Of a DNA stretch of 64,000 nucleotides, positions 26,643-35,328 are shown piece by piece (positions within the stretch are counted from its first letter, which is position 1; every line of letters begins with the position of its first letter). Where the stretch lies: contig CAWACP010000003.1 of NCBI GenBank assembly GCA_963780655.1, positions 1,488,001 through 1,552,000 of the forward strand, read 5' to 3'. This stretch comes from CAWACP01 sp963780655 (lineage in GTDB: Bacteria; Acidobacteriota; Terriglobia; Bryobacterales; Bryobacteraceae). The position numbers were made by a program, and so were the translations under genes. The notes under the pieces were generated by a model that did not search any database, was not told the origin of the DNA, and was given only the letters and a program-made list of their open reading frames with translations.

Positions 26643-27812
26643 TCATATCGCCACTGCGCCGCAGGCAAACCGCCCGCTGACCTCCTGGGACATGATGCGA
26701 TCGAGAATTGCGGGAATCTCGAAGACGGCCTGGTTGCGGACCGCCAGCACACGGCTGCGGTAGCCGGCGTATATGTCGGGACGTTGCATCAGCTCGAGCG
26801 CGGGTGCGATTTCGTCAAAGCTCGGCAGCACCATTCCCGTCGCCGTTTCGAGCACCCAGTGGATGGTGTGTCTTTCCTGGGGCATCGTCCGTGAGTTACG
26901 CTCCACCACCACTGGAAGGCCCGCGGCAAAAGCCTCGCTCACGCTGCCGGGCCCGGGCTTGCCGACAAAGATGTCGCTCAGGCGCATGAAGCGATCCACC
27001 TCGGCGGTGAAGCCTTCAATGTGTGTGCCGAACGGCAATTCAAGGCGGCGCAGGGCCTCCATGAGCGCGCCATTATTTCCGCAAAGCAGAACCAACTGCA
27101 CGCGCGCGCGCGCCGCGGCGAGGCTCCTGGCGATCCTGAGCATCTGAGTGGATCCGCAGCCGCCGAACATCACCATCACCGTCGTGACAGCCGGCGCGAG
27201 ACCCAGCCTGAGGCGCTCCCCGGCGCGATTTGCCGATCCTTCCCCGTAAAAGCGCGGGTGTACGATCATGCCCGACACGCGCCATAGCCGGTCTTCACGA
27301 ATGCCCAGCGCTCTCGCCTGCTCCACCGATCGCGCTGACCCGCAGATGAAATGTTGATCCTGGAGCTCAAACCAGAAATGCGGAGGGCAGTCCGCAAGAT
27401 CCGTCAGAATGGTCACCATCGGCGTGTCCGCCAACTCGTCGCGCAGGCTGTCGAAGAGCGCGCGGTTGTAATGCGGCAGGACTGAGACAACGAGGTCCGG
27501 AGCAGAGGCGCGCCAGTGCTCCCGAAGCAGCCGTACGTGATGCGGCCGCATGGCGCGCAGATAGCCGCGCACCGCCGGCATTAACCTCGTGGGCGCGGAA
27601 GTCCAACCCTGGCGCAGACTCCAGTTGTACCATTCAGGTCCGCGCCGGCCGGTTGCTTTCTGGACCAGATCGACAGGCTCCAGCAAACCGTCGAGGTTCA
27701 CCGTTTCGACGTCCCACGGCCAGGCGTACCGGCGAATCGCCTCGGCGAGCGCTCCCGCGGCGCTCCTGTGTCCGCCGCCGGCGTCGAAATAGACGATCTG
27801 CACTCGCCGCAT
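26643..27812 (-). CDS. MGDG-synthase-like GT28 glycosyltransferase
   Basis: A 389-residue protein. The N-terminal MGDG-synthase-type domain has the glycine/His motif FDAGGGHRSAA right after the start. The C-terminal GT28-type donor domain shows MVMFGGCGSTQML and FVGKPGPGSVSEAFAAGLPVVV. Enzymes of this build make galactosyl or glucosyl diacylglycerol at the cytoplasmic face of the membrane and replace phospholipids in phosphate-starved bacteria. It starts the two-gene - strand operon with the GT4 enzyme; four 11-bp-spaced hexamers lie about 90-130 bp upstream. Confidence 0.82.
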   Translation of the reverse strand: MRRVQIVYFDAGGGHRSAAGALAEAIRRYAWPWDVETVNLDGLLEPVDLVQKATGRRGPEWYNWSLRQGWTSAPTRLMPAVRGYLRAMRPHHVRLLREHWRASAPDLVVSVLPHYNRALFDSLRDELADTPMVTILTDLADCPPHFWFELQDQHFICGSARSVEQARALGIREDRLWRVSGMIVHPRFYGEGSANRAGERLRLGLAPAVTTVMVMFGGCGSTQMLRIARSLAAARARVQLVLLCGNNGALMEALRRLELPFGTHIEGFTAEVDRFMRLSDIFVGKPGPGSVSEAFAAGLPVVVERNSRTMPQERHTIHWVLETATGMVLPSFDEIAPALELMQRPDIYAGYRSRVLAVRNQAVFEIPAILDRIMSQEVSGRFACGAVAI

Positions 27813-27901
27813 CCGTCTTCCCTTGTGTGAGCGTACTGTAGCTTCGTTTCAACCAGGTTGCATTGCTGTTAAGCGACTGTTCGATTTGTGCCCCGGAACG
27901 T

Positions 27902-27940
27902 CGTAATCAGGAATTCATCGTGACGTAACCAAAAATTCAT
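27902..27940. promoter_or_regulatory. Pho-box-like array, four hexamers at 11-bp steps (site A)
   Basis: On the + strand CGTAAT (27902), ATTCAT (27913), CGTAAC (27924) and ATTCAT (27935) start exactly 11 bp apart, one helical turn each. It lies between the divergent glycosyltransferase operon (-) and the two-component operon (+), so it could serve either. OmpR-type regulators of the PhoB class bind such phased direct repeats. Confidence 0.6.
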
Positions 27941-27963
27941 CCGGGGAGGCCCAAAATGGGCGC

Positions 27964-28641
27964 ATGAGGGTACTGGTGGCCGAGGACAAGCCGCGCATGG
28001 CGCGTCTCCTGCAGAGAACGCTGGAGAGCGAGGGATACTCGGTCGACTTGGCCTTCGACGGCGATCAGGCGCTCGCTCTGAGCCTCACCGGCGGTTTGGA
28101 TGTAATTGTCCTGGATGTGATGCTTCCACGGCGCGATGGCTTCGAAGTGATCCGCCAGTTGCGCGCTGCCAAACGTAACACGCCGACCATTATGGTGACC
28201 GCTCGCGATGCGATGTCTGACGTTGTGCGTGGTCTGGACCTCGGGGCCGACGACTATCTCACCAAGCCTTTTTCGCTGGAAGTGTTTCTGGCGCGCATTC
28301 GCGCTCTGCACCGCCGAAACCCGGTCTCGTATGCGCCAGACCTTCAGTTTGAGGATCTGCGCCTCAAACCACGCAGCCATGAGCTCCAGCGCGGTGACAG
28401 AGCGGTCGCTCTGACTCGCACCGAGTACACGCTGCTGGAGACGCTCATGCGCCGGGCCGGCTCCATTGTGCCGAAGGAGGTGTTGCTCGAAACCGCCTGG
28501 CACAGCGATGCCGAGGCCAGTGATTCCACGCTGTACGTCTTCATGCGCGCGCTGCGTTCCCGCATCGCCGAACTGAGCGAACGCCAGTTTCTGCATACCG
28601 TGAGAGGCGTCGGGTACACCCTGCGGGCAGATATCGTTTGA
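27964..28641 (+). CDS. OmpR-family response regulator
   Basis: A 225-residue regulator. The receiver domain (residues 1-120) has the acidic pair after VLVAED, the phosphoacceptor Asp in VIVLDVMLP and the Lys in YLTKPF. The C-terminal winged helix has TRTEYTLLETLMRRAG and VYVFMRALRSRI, ending HTVRGVGYTL. The GGGGAGG ribosome site at about 27943-27949 precedes the ATG. It overlaps the sensor kinase start. A phased-repeat site lies just upstream, suggesting autoregulation or control of the divergent lipid genes. Confidence 0.92.
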   Translation: MRVLVAEDKPRMARLLQRTLESEGYSVDLAFDGDQALALSLTGGLDVIVLDVMLPRRDGFEVIRQLRAAKRNTPTIMVTARDAMSDVVRGLDLGADDYLTKPFSLEVFLARIRALHRRNPVSYAPDLQFEDLRLKPRSHELQRGDRAVALTRTEYTLLETLMRRAGSIVPKEVLLETAWHSDAEASDSTLYVFMRALRSRIAELSERQFLHTVRGVGYTLRADIV

Positions 28642-30068
28642 TCGCAAAATCCTCGATTTCCGTTCGGCTCACGCTGTGGTTTTCGGCGATCTTCCTGGCC
28701 GGCTTCGTGTGTTTCGGCGTTGTCATGTGGTGGGATCTCGCATGGTCGTTGAGCCAGGGCCGCGACAGAACATTATCGCGGCGCGCCGAACGCGCTGTCG
28801 ACCAGCTCAACGCATCACGCCACGATTCGCCGGAGCGCCGCCGGATTCGACTCGATGAGTTCATCGAAGGCACGCCGGAGGGCAACCTCATTCAGTTCTT
28901 TGACGATGCGGGCCGGAGGTCCTGGCCGGAGGCGCCGTGGCCTGCCGATTTCCCCTGGCCTGGCGTTCCTCGCGATCTTCGCGACAGGCTGAGCACGGTT
29001 CGTTTTGCCGGCGGCGCATATCGAGTCCTGCAGCGGCCGGCCCGAGTGAACGGCCGGAACATGTGGATCTTCGTGGGCGGTCAGTTGGAGGACAACAGGC
29101 TGCTGCTCGCACGCTTTCGCGCCGGACTTGCCGCTGCGGCGCCGCTGCTTCTGATTGTTTCCGCATTTGCCGGGTATCTTCTCAGCCGCCGCGCCTTGCG
29201 GCCGGTGGACCATCTCACCGTGGCGCTGCGGTCCATCAGTATCGGAAACCTCTCCCGCAGGCTGCCGGTAAATCCCACCCCCGATGAGCTCCAGCGGCTC
29301 GCCGAGACGTGCAACCGGATGCTCTCCCGCCTCGAGGAGTCGGTGATCCGGATCAATCGCTTCACCGCCGATGCTTCGCATGAGCTGCGCAGCCCGTTGT
29401 CGCTCATCCGGGGCGTCTCGGAGTACGCTTTGCGCAATCCACAGTTAGCGCCGGAGGCCAGAGAGTCGTTTGCAGAGATACTCGCGGAGTCGATTCAGGC
29501 GGCCCGGTTGCTTGAAGACATGTTGACGCTGGCTCGGGCGGATGCCGGCTCCGCGGATCTGGGTTTCGAGCGGCTCGACCTCAGGGAGGTGCTCGAAGAG
29601 GCGGGCGAAAACATCAGGCCATGGGCGGAGGCGAAGCAGCAGACCGTGGTGGTGCAAAGCGGCGCGGTTGCAGTTCCTTTCAACGGCCATCGATCCAGCC
29701 TTCGCCGGCTGCTCTGGACGCTGCTGGACAACGCGGTGAAGTACACGCCCGCGCAGGGCCGTATCGAGGCGGCGCTGAGAGCTTCGGCCACGGACGCAAG
29801 GATCACTGTGGCGGATACCGGCATTGGCATCCCCGAGACCCTTTTGCCTCGCGTCTTCGAGCGGTTCTTTCGCGTGGATCCATCGCGCGGCCAGGTGGAA
29901 GGCGCCGGACTCGGACTGTCCATCGCAAAGTGGATAGCTGAAGTTCACCAGGCCACGCTGCTGGTGCGCAGCAAGGAGAACCAGGGCACAGAGTTTACGG
30001 TCGTGTTTCCGCTACGGCAGGACCCGGAGCCGCGGCCTGCTGAAGAGGCTGCGCATCCAGATCGGTGA
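28638..30068 (+). CDS. Membrane sensor histidine kinase
   Basis: A 476-residue kinase starting at a TTG that overlaps the regulator stop (TTGA). Two membrane helices (about residues 10-32 and 160-180) enclose a ~125-residue periplasmic sensor. A HAMP domain follows (RRALRPVDHLTVALR), then the H box FTADASHELRSPLSLI with the phosphoacceptor His, N box LLDNAVKYTP, G1 DTGIGIP and G2 GAGLGLSIAKWI. Its layout is like CusS/heavy-metal sensors, so the signal is not certain; the phosphate link is only from context. The last 74 bp overlap the 3' end of the convergent phosphatase gene. Confidence 0.92.
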   Translation: MIAKSSISVRLTLWFSAIFLAGFVCFGVVMWWDLAWSLSQGRDRTLSRRAERAVDQLNASRHDSPERRRIRLDEFIEGTPEGNLIQFFDDAGRRSWPEAPWPADFPWPGVPRDLRDRLSTVRFAGGAYRVLQRPARVNGRNMWIFVGGQLEDNRLLLARFRAGLAAAAPLLLIVSAFAGYLLSRRALRPVDHLTVALRSISIGNLSRRLPVNPTPDELQRLAETCNRMLSRLEESVIRINRFTADASHELRSPLSLIRGVSEYALRNPQLAPEARESFAEILAESIQAARLLEDMLTLARADAGSADLGFERLDLREVLEEAGENIRPWAEAKQQTVVVQSGAVAVPFNGHRSSLRRLLWTLLDNAVKYTPAQGRIEAALRASATDARITVADTGIGIPETLLPRVFERFFRVDPSRGQVEGAGLGLSIAKWIAEVHQATLLVRSKENQGTEFTVVFPLRQDPEPRPAEEAAHPDR

Positions 30069-32094
30069 TGTCGATCATCTCGCCGTCGGGGGTGAAGGCG
30101 CGGACATGCGCCTTGTTCCCTTTCACATCCACCACGACGAAGTTCTCGGTCTTCGACACCTTGCGCGTGATGCCCTCGGGAGGCCGATCCACGTCGTACA
30201 GCGGCGCTCCGCCGCCACCGGTGATGAAGTAGTGAACTCCGTTCGAAAGGTAGTGCTGGTAGTTGTGGTCGTGCCCGAAGAAGCCCGCCGTTACTTTGTA
30301 CTTCTCGAACAGCGGCATCAGCGCGGTCATCTGGGGATTGTCACCCTGGCGGCGCGCCACCGCGGTCATTGGCGGATGATGGGCAAAAACGAAGCGGAAC
30401 CCGGCCGTCTGGGTCTTCTTCAGGTCGTCTTCCAGCCACCGGACCTGCTCGCTCCAGAATGACTCGCGCGCGGCATCGCTCTTTGCGACGTTGTCGATGT
30501 CGCTGTCCAGAACGATGAAGTGGGCGCTCCCCCAGTTGAACGAATAGTATGGCGTCGCCGGCACATCGAAGAACCTGTAGAAGTTCTGGTCGTTACGCTC
30601 GTGGTTGCCGAGCGCGGGGACGAAGGCTGTTTTTCGCAGCAACTCGCGTTCGATGTCGAAGAACACCGGCCACTCGGAAGAGTCTGCGCCGTTGGCCACC
30701 AGATCCCCGGTGTGCAGCGCCAGATCCGGCGAGGCCACTTTCAGCATTTCTGCGATGACCCGGCGATGCACATCGTGGCGCGTGCGCGTGTCGCCGTAGA
30801 CGACAAACTGGAAGGGCGCGTCGCCGCGAGGGGCTGTTTTGAACGACCCCTTCCCTTCGTCGGTTCCGGTCACATTGTAGTAGTAGGTAGTGCCTGGTTT
30901 GAGCCCGGTAAACGTAGCCGTGTGGGCCTGCAGCGAGGGTGCGGCTTTGTCCAGGCTGTCGGGCGATGTGCCCAGCGCGGCGTGGCCGGTTTCCACAACC
31001 CAGCCCACGGTCGCGGACTTCGCGCCGACGTTGACGGTATATGGGCCACCGGCCAGGTTCGACTGCGCGCCGGCGTTCGGTTGCCGTTCTACCACAATCA
31101 CGTGGAAAGTGCCCGGTATCGGCTTCATCCTCGGCCGCTGCCCTTCCTGCGCGGGAGCGGCGGCCAATTCCGCGGTCGGCAGGAACAGCCGCTTCGTCTT
31201 TGGATCGAGGGCCATAGTCTTTGCCCCAGGCTCGGTCTGGATGTCGCCCGCCGATTCGTATTCGTCCGGGCTCTTCTGCCGGATCACCGAGACCGTGCCC
31301 TCGCCGTTGGACGAAAAGATCAGCCTGGTATCCGGATCGAAGGCCACGGCGTCCACGTGTCCGCCGATGGGCAGGGTGGTAATCACTCTGCCCGTAGCCG
31401 TGTCCATTACCGCGAGAACCTTACTGCGGCAGCCGATGAACAGGCGCCCGTGCGGCGCATCGATAGCCAGCCCGGTGGGAGTCTTACAGCCGGCGATTGG
31501 ATATTTGTCTTTCGCGGTCAGGCTCCGCGGGTCGAAGCTTACCACCATAGCTTCTTTTTCAAGATTGACGAAGCCGGTTCCCTGCGCGTCGATGACGGCG
31601 GCTTCGGCGCCACCGCCCAGATCGATTTTGCCGAGGACGGATTCCTGCTCTGGGTCGATTACCGTGATGGCGGCGGCATCGCCATGGCACACCAGAATCC
31701 GCCCGCTTTGCGCGTCGTAGCGGATGAAGTCCGGATCGTCCGCGACGGAGATCTTCTTCAGAGTCCTGAACGAGTCCGTATCGAAGACCGATACCGTCGC
31801 TTCCCGTCCGTTCGTGGTGAATCCACGGTGCAGCGCGGGCACGATAGCGATGCCGTGCACCCCCTGCGTGTCCTCCACCTTGCCAAGCGTCTTGCCCGAA
31901 TCGGCGTCGAGCACGTTCACCTCTGTGCCGTGCGAAACATAAAGCCGGTTCAATGAGCCGTCGAATGTGATGTAGTCGAAGCCGCCATCGCCCGGAACGG
32001 CGTACGTCTTTGTCGCCCTGAAGCCGGGGGCTTCACCGGCAAAGCAGAAACCGGCGATCAGGAAGAATGCCGAGAGATTGGCGAGTAATTTCAT
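29995..32094 (-). CDS. YVTN beta-propeller fused to Fn3-metallophosphatase
   Basis: A 699-residue exported protein (signal MKLLANLSAFFLIAGFCFA). Residues ~25-345 form a YVTN/NHL-type propeller with repeated blades (VNVLDADSGKTLG, VSVFDTDSFRTL, ITVIDPEQESVLG, LAVMDTATGRV). A fibronectin-type linker (TFTGLKPGTTYYYNVTG) and a calcineurin-like phosphatase domain follow, with metal ligands in VYGDTR, HTGDLV, LGNHE, FAHHPP and GHDHNY. It resembles purple acid phosphatases. The fusion is unusual. It follows the TonB receptor gene by 6 bp and may hydrolyse imported or surface organic phosphate. Confidence 0.85.
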   Translation of the reverse strand: MKLLANLSAFFLIAGFCFAGEAPGFRATKTYAVPGDGGFDYITFDGSLNRLYVSHGTEVNVLDADSGKTLGKVEDTQGVHGIAIVPALHRGFTTNGREATVSVFDTDSFRTLKKISVADDPDFIRYDAQSGRILVCHGDAAAITVIDPEQESVLGKIDLGGGAEAAVIDAQGTGFVNLEKEAMVVSFDPRSLTAKDKYPIAGCKTPTGLAIDAPHGRLFIGCRSKVLAVMDTATGRVITTLPIGGHVDAVAFDPDTRLIFSSNGEGTVSVIRQKSPDEYESAGDIQTEPGAKTMALDPKTKRLFLPTAELAAAPAQEGQRPRMKPIPGTFHVIVVERQPNAGAQSNLAGGPYTVNVGAKSATVGWVVETGHAALGTSPDSLDKAAPSLQAHTATFTGLKPGTTYYYNVTGTDEGKGSFKTAPRGDAPFQFVVYGDTRTRHDVHRRVIAEMLKVASPDLALHTGDLVANGADSSEWPVFFDIERELLRKTAFVPALGNHERNDQNFYRFFDVPATPYYSFNWGSAHFIVLDSDIDNVAKSDAARESFWSEQVRWLEDDLKKTQTAGFRFVFAHHPPMTAVARRQGDNPQMTALMPLFEKYKVTAGFFGHDHNYQHYLSNGVHYFITGGGGAPLYDVDRPPEGITRKVSKTENFVVVDVKGNKAHVRAFTPDGEMIDITDLDAQPLQQAAAPGPAVAETRP

Positions 32095-32100
32095 TGGTCC

Positions 32101-35100
32101 TCAGAATTCGAGCCGCAGCATGAACTCGATGCGCCGCGGCGCCCCCGAGCCAGTGGCTCCATCGTTCAGGATACTGGTGATTTGCCCGAAGCTCGATTTC
32201 GAGATGTTGCTGGCCGGGTTCGCATACTCCGGATGGTTGAGCAGGTTGAAAGCCGTACCACGCAGGTCGAAGCTGTAGCGCTCGGAAAGCCGGAATGTCC
32301 TCTGGAGCGAGGTGTCGATTTCAAACGCGCCGGGACCGTTCGCAATATAGCGGCCAAGATCGCCCCATGTCCCATTCGCCGGCGTTGAGAATGCGGCCAG
32401 ATTGAACCAGTCGCTGATAGTCTGGTCGGCAGCGTAGATGGACTGGCCGGAGACGTAGTTGGGGCGCTGGCTGGACGTGTTGCCGTCGAGCAGGGCGGAG
32501 GCCTTGCGGGTCATCGTGATGTTCACCGGGAGCCCGGTGCGGGCTTGAGCGAGACCGGACATCTCCCATCCTCCGAATATCTGCGAGGCGAGCCCGGAAT
32601 TCAGGTATTGCTTCTGCCGGCCGAAAGGAAGTTCGTAGACGCCGTTGACGACGAGGTTATGGCGGACGTCGGCGCTGGAGCTGCTGCGGTCGCACGCGCG
32701 GCAGGCCATGTTCTCGAATGAGATGCTGGTGCCCGAGCCCTGTGAGGCGTCGGCAATGGCATGCGACCACATGTAATTGGTCTGGAACAACAAGCCGTTC
32801 ACGAACCGCCGTTGTAAGGACGCCTGCAGCGCATTGAAGTTGTTGTTGCCGTCGTTCGCCTTCAGCCCGAAGGAGCTGAACTGTGACAACGGACGCAAAC
32901 CGGTGGCCGGATCGATGAGATTGACCGTGTACTTGTCGAACAGGTGATGACCCTCGCCGCCGACGTACCCGGCCTGTGCGACAAACTGTCCCGGCAGTTG
33001 CTGCTGGATCATGAAGTCCCAGCTCTCGTAATAGAGATCCTTGCGATGGCGGTCGATTGCCTTGGGTGAGAAGAGCTGATTTGCCGGATCGAGGAAAGCG
33101 GTAAGCGGAAAGCCCAGGGCCGGGAAATCCGACTGGGCCAGAGCGTAGCGGGGCACGGCGCTCTCGGCGGGGTCGCTGAAATCGTCATTCTGATTCCCGC
33201 CGTAATAGATGCCAAAGCCGGTGCGAATCACAGTTTTTTCTTTGAGCATGGATGGCGCCCAGGCAAGGCCCAGACGGGGTCCGAAGTCTTTGGTGTTGGG
33301 ACTGTAGTATGGCGTGCCTTTCGGGCAGAACCCGCCGCACCCGGCGATGTCCACGACGGCGGAGCGATTGAGAATCTCGTGGGCCACCGAATAGTATTCG
33401 TAGCGCAACCCGAGGTTCAGAGTCAGGTTCGGAGTGGCCTTTAGTTCGTCCTGCGCATAACCGGCATAGAAAGTCCGGCGGTTGCCGACGACGCCTTCGC
33501 CCTGCAGATAGGTGGCTGAGGCCGCGGTGTTGTCGATGAAGTCCTGCGCGGTGTCATAGCTGAGCGTGGATGTGGTCAGAGTATTACCGGAGTTGTTGAG
33601 GCGGATACGGCGAATGTCCACGCCAAACTTGAACGTGTTGCGGCCGCGCACCAGGGTGAGGTCGTCAATGCCGGAGAATGTCGTGCCGACCTCCGTATCG
33701 AGCGAAGTATCGCTGACGCTGTCGAACGGGCCGGGACTCACGGCGACGGGCGAGGTGCCATACGTCCAGTTATGGTAATTGGCGCGGTTAAGGCCGAACT
33801 TAGCCTCGTTGTAAGCGGTCGGTGAAAAAGTGTGCTGATACGACAGCACGACGTTCTGCGGTATGTGAGGAATGACGTTGTGCGTTCCGAGAGCGTCCTG
33901 AGGCGTGTCGATATACGCGTTGTCGATGTTGTAACGGACGTACGTCAGGTCATTGTCGGAGAACCGGTAGTCGAAGCGGAACATCCCCGCGTCTTCGCGA
34001 ATCGTGTCCGTGGCCACTTTGGTATAGAGATTGGTGATGCTGTCCACGGGAGTGCCGCCGGTGGGGTAAGCGTCCAGAATCGGCTTGAGCTGGGGCGACG
34101 TGGCCAGCACCTGCGCGCGGTAAGCGTCATTCGGGATGAAGTTCTCGAAGGTCTGGCCGAGGCTCTGGTGCAGGTCTTCGAAGTTCGCGAAGAAAAATGC
34201 TTTGTTGCGAATGACCGGGCCGCCGAAGCTCGCGCCGGACTGGTTGAGAGTGAACGGCGGCAGCGTGGGTCCATCGAATGGAGAGCGTGCGTCCAGGGCG
34301 TCATTGCGCACCGCATAAAAGGCGTTGCCGTGAAAGTCGTTCGTGCCCGATTTTGAAACCACGTTGACCTGTGCGCCTCCCGCGGCCCCGGACTCGGCGG
34401 TATAAACGGCATCGCTCACCCGGAACTCGGCGATCGACTCCAGGGCGATGTTCAGGCGAGTGTCGGCTTTCTGGGTCTGTTCCTGGACGCCGCTGGTATC
34501 GACGCCATCGAAGGTGAAGTTGCTGTCGTCGAGCGAGTGCCCGTCGAACTGGATAGCGCGCTGGGCGCCATCGCCGTAGTTGACGGCGCCGGGAGCCAGC
34601 AACATCAGACTGGCCCAGTTGCGCCCGCTGATGGGAATCTCGCTGATCTGTTTCGATTCCACCACCTGCCCGACTTCGGCCGAACTGCGGTTCAGCATCT
34701 CGGTGCTTGCTATCACCTGCACGGTTTCCGCCATCGTCCCCACCTGCAGAGTGGCATCAACCGTGCGCACTTGCCCAAAGACGAGGTCGACACGGTCGAT
34801 CTCGTACGGCCGGAAGCCTTCCTTCGACATCGTGACCTTGTAGCTGCCGATGGGCAGCGTCGGGAATTCGTATATGCCTGTGGGGCCGGTCCGCGTTTCG
34901 TGCGTAAAGCCCGTGGCCGGCGAAGTCAATGTAATTCTGACGTTCGGAGCCACCGCGCCGGAGGGGTCGGTAACTGTACCGTTGATGGCGGTACGGTCCT
35001 GTGCATACGCCGGCAGACACATGATGCTGGCGGCAATGAAGAATATCAGGAAGAGCTTTGTATAAGCCTTCGTGGATGAGTACAGTTCTGCTGGTGTAGC

Positions 35101-35103
35101 CAC
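32101..35103 (-). CDS. Oar-type TonB-dependent receptor with carboxypeptidase-regulatory domain
   Basis: A 1000-residue outer-membrane protein. It has a signal segment (LFLIFFIAASIMCLPAYA), an N-terminal CarboxypepD_reg domain (AINGTVTDPSGAVAPNV, GIYEFPTLPIGSYKV), a plug-like region (SGRNWASLMLLAPG, NVVSKSGTNDFHG) and a long barrel ending in Phe (EFMLRLEF). Such receptors carry large nutrients across the outer membrane. Its operon partner is a phosphatase, so a phosphorylated substrate is plausible. The start is a GTG at 35103; an array of 11-bp-spaced hexamers lies 73-111 bp upstream. Confidence 0.88.
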   Translation of the reverse strand: MATPAELYSSTKAYTKLFLIFFIAASIMCLPAYAQDRTAINGTVTDPSGAVAPNVRITLTSPATGFTHETRTGPTGIYEFPTLPIGSYKVTMSKEGFRPYEIDRVDLVFGQVRTVDATLQVGTMAETVQVIASTEMLNRSSAEVGQVVESKQISEIPISGRNWASLMLLAPGAVNYGDGAQRAIQFDGHSLDDSNFTFDGVDTSGVQEQTQKADTRLNIALESIAEFRVSDAVYTAESGAAGGAQVNVVSKSGTNDFHGNAFYAVRNDALDARSPFDGPTLPPFTLNQSGASFGGPVIRNKAFFFANFEDLHQSLGQTFENFIPNDAYRAQVLATSPQLKPILDAYPTGGTPVDSITNLYTKVATDTIREDAGMFRFDYRFSDNDLTYVRYNIDNAYIDTPQDALGTHNVIPHIPQNVVLSYQHTFSPTAYNEAKFGLNRANYHNWTYGTSPVAVSPGPFDSVSDTSLDTEVGTTFSGIDDLTLVRGRNTFKFGVDIRRIRLNNSGNTLTTSTLSYDTAQDFIDNTAASATYLQGEGVVGNRRTFYAGYAQDELKATPNLTLNLGLRYEYYSVAHEILNRSAVVDIAGCGGFCPKGTPYYSPNTKDFGPRLGLAWAPSMLKEKTVIRTGFGIYYGGNQNDDFSDPAESAVPRYALAQSDFPALGFPLTAFLDPANQLFSPKAIDRHRKDLYYESWDFMIQQQLPGQFVAQAGYVGGEGHHLFDKYTVNLIDPATGLRPLSQFSSFGLKANDGNNNFNALQASLQRRFVNGLLFQTNYMWSHAIADASQGSGTSISFENMACRACDRSSSSADVRHNLVVNGVYELPFGRQKQYLNSGLASQIFGGWEMSGLAQARTGLPVNITMTRKASALLDGNTSSQRPNYVSGQSIYAADQTISDWFNLAAFSTPANGTWGDLGRYIANGPGAFEIDTSLQRTFRLSERYSFDLRGTAFNLLNHPEYANPASNISKSSFGQITSILNDGATGSGAPRRIEFMLRLEF

Positions 35104-35175
35104 GCAACCTCCAAACCAGGATTCGGAAAATCGATTAAACCATCCCAGTCTTAAGACAAGCTAAAGAATTGGCCC

Positions 35176-35214
35176 TGTCGCAATCAATTCACGTGGGTGT
35201 AACGGAACATTCAT
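35176..35214. promoter_or_regulatory. Pho-box-like array, four hexamers at 11-bp steps (site B)
   Basis: On the + strand TGTCGC (35176), ATTCAC (35187), TGTAAC (35198) and ATTCAT (35209) start exactly 11 bp apart. Units 2-4 match units 2-4 of site A almost base for base (ATTCA-y, -GTAAC, ATTCAT). It lies upstream of the TonB receptor/phosphatase operon. Confidence 0.6.
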
Positions 35215-35328
35215 GCGGGGTGGCTGACAGGAAAACCGGAGCAAGTAACCCGAATAACTGAGGGAGCCGGGCTGTGTTATTCCACCACACGATTGACAAT
35301 CCGCGCGTATTCTGGCCGTGCGTGGCTG

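Noticed and set aside
27964..30068. Naming the two-component pair PhoB/PhoR
   Set aside because: The kinase has a large periplasmic sensor and HAMP like CusS-type kinases, and the PAS domain of PhoR is not seen. Context alone is too weak for the name.
30520..31956. 478-codon + strand open frame
   Set aside because: It is antisense to the propeller-phosphatase gene, whose motifs are clear. The product has no family motif and arises from GC-rich codon bias.
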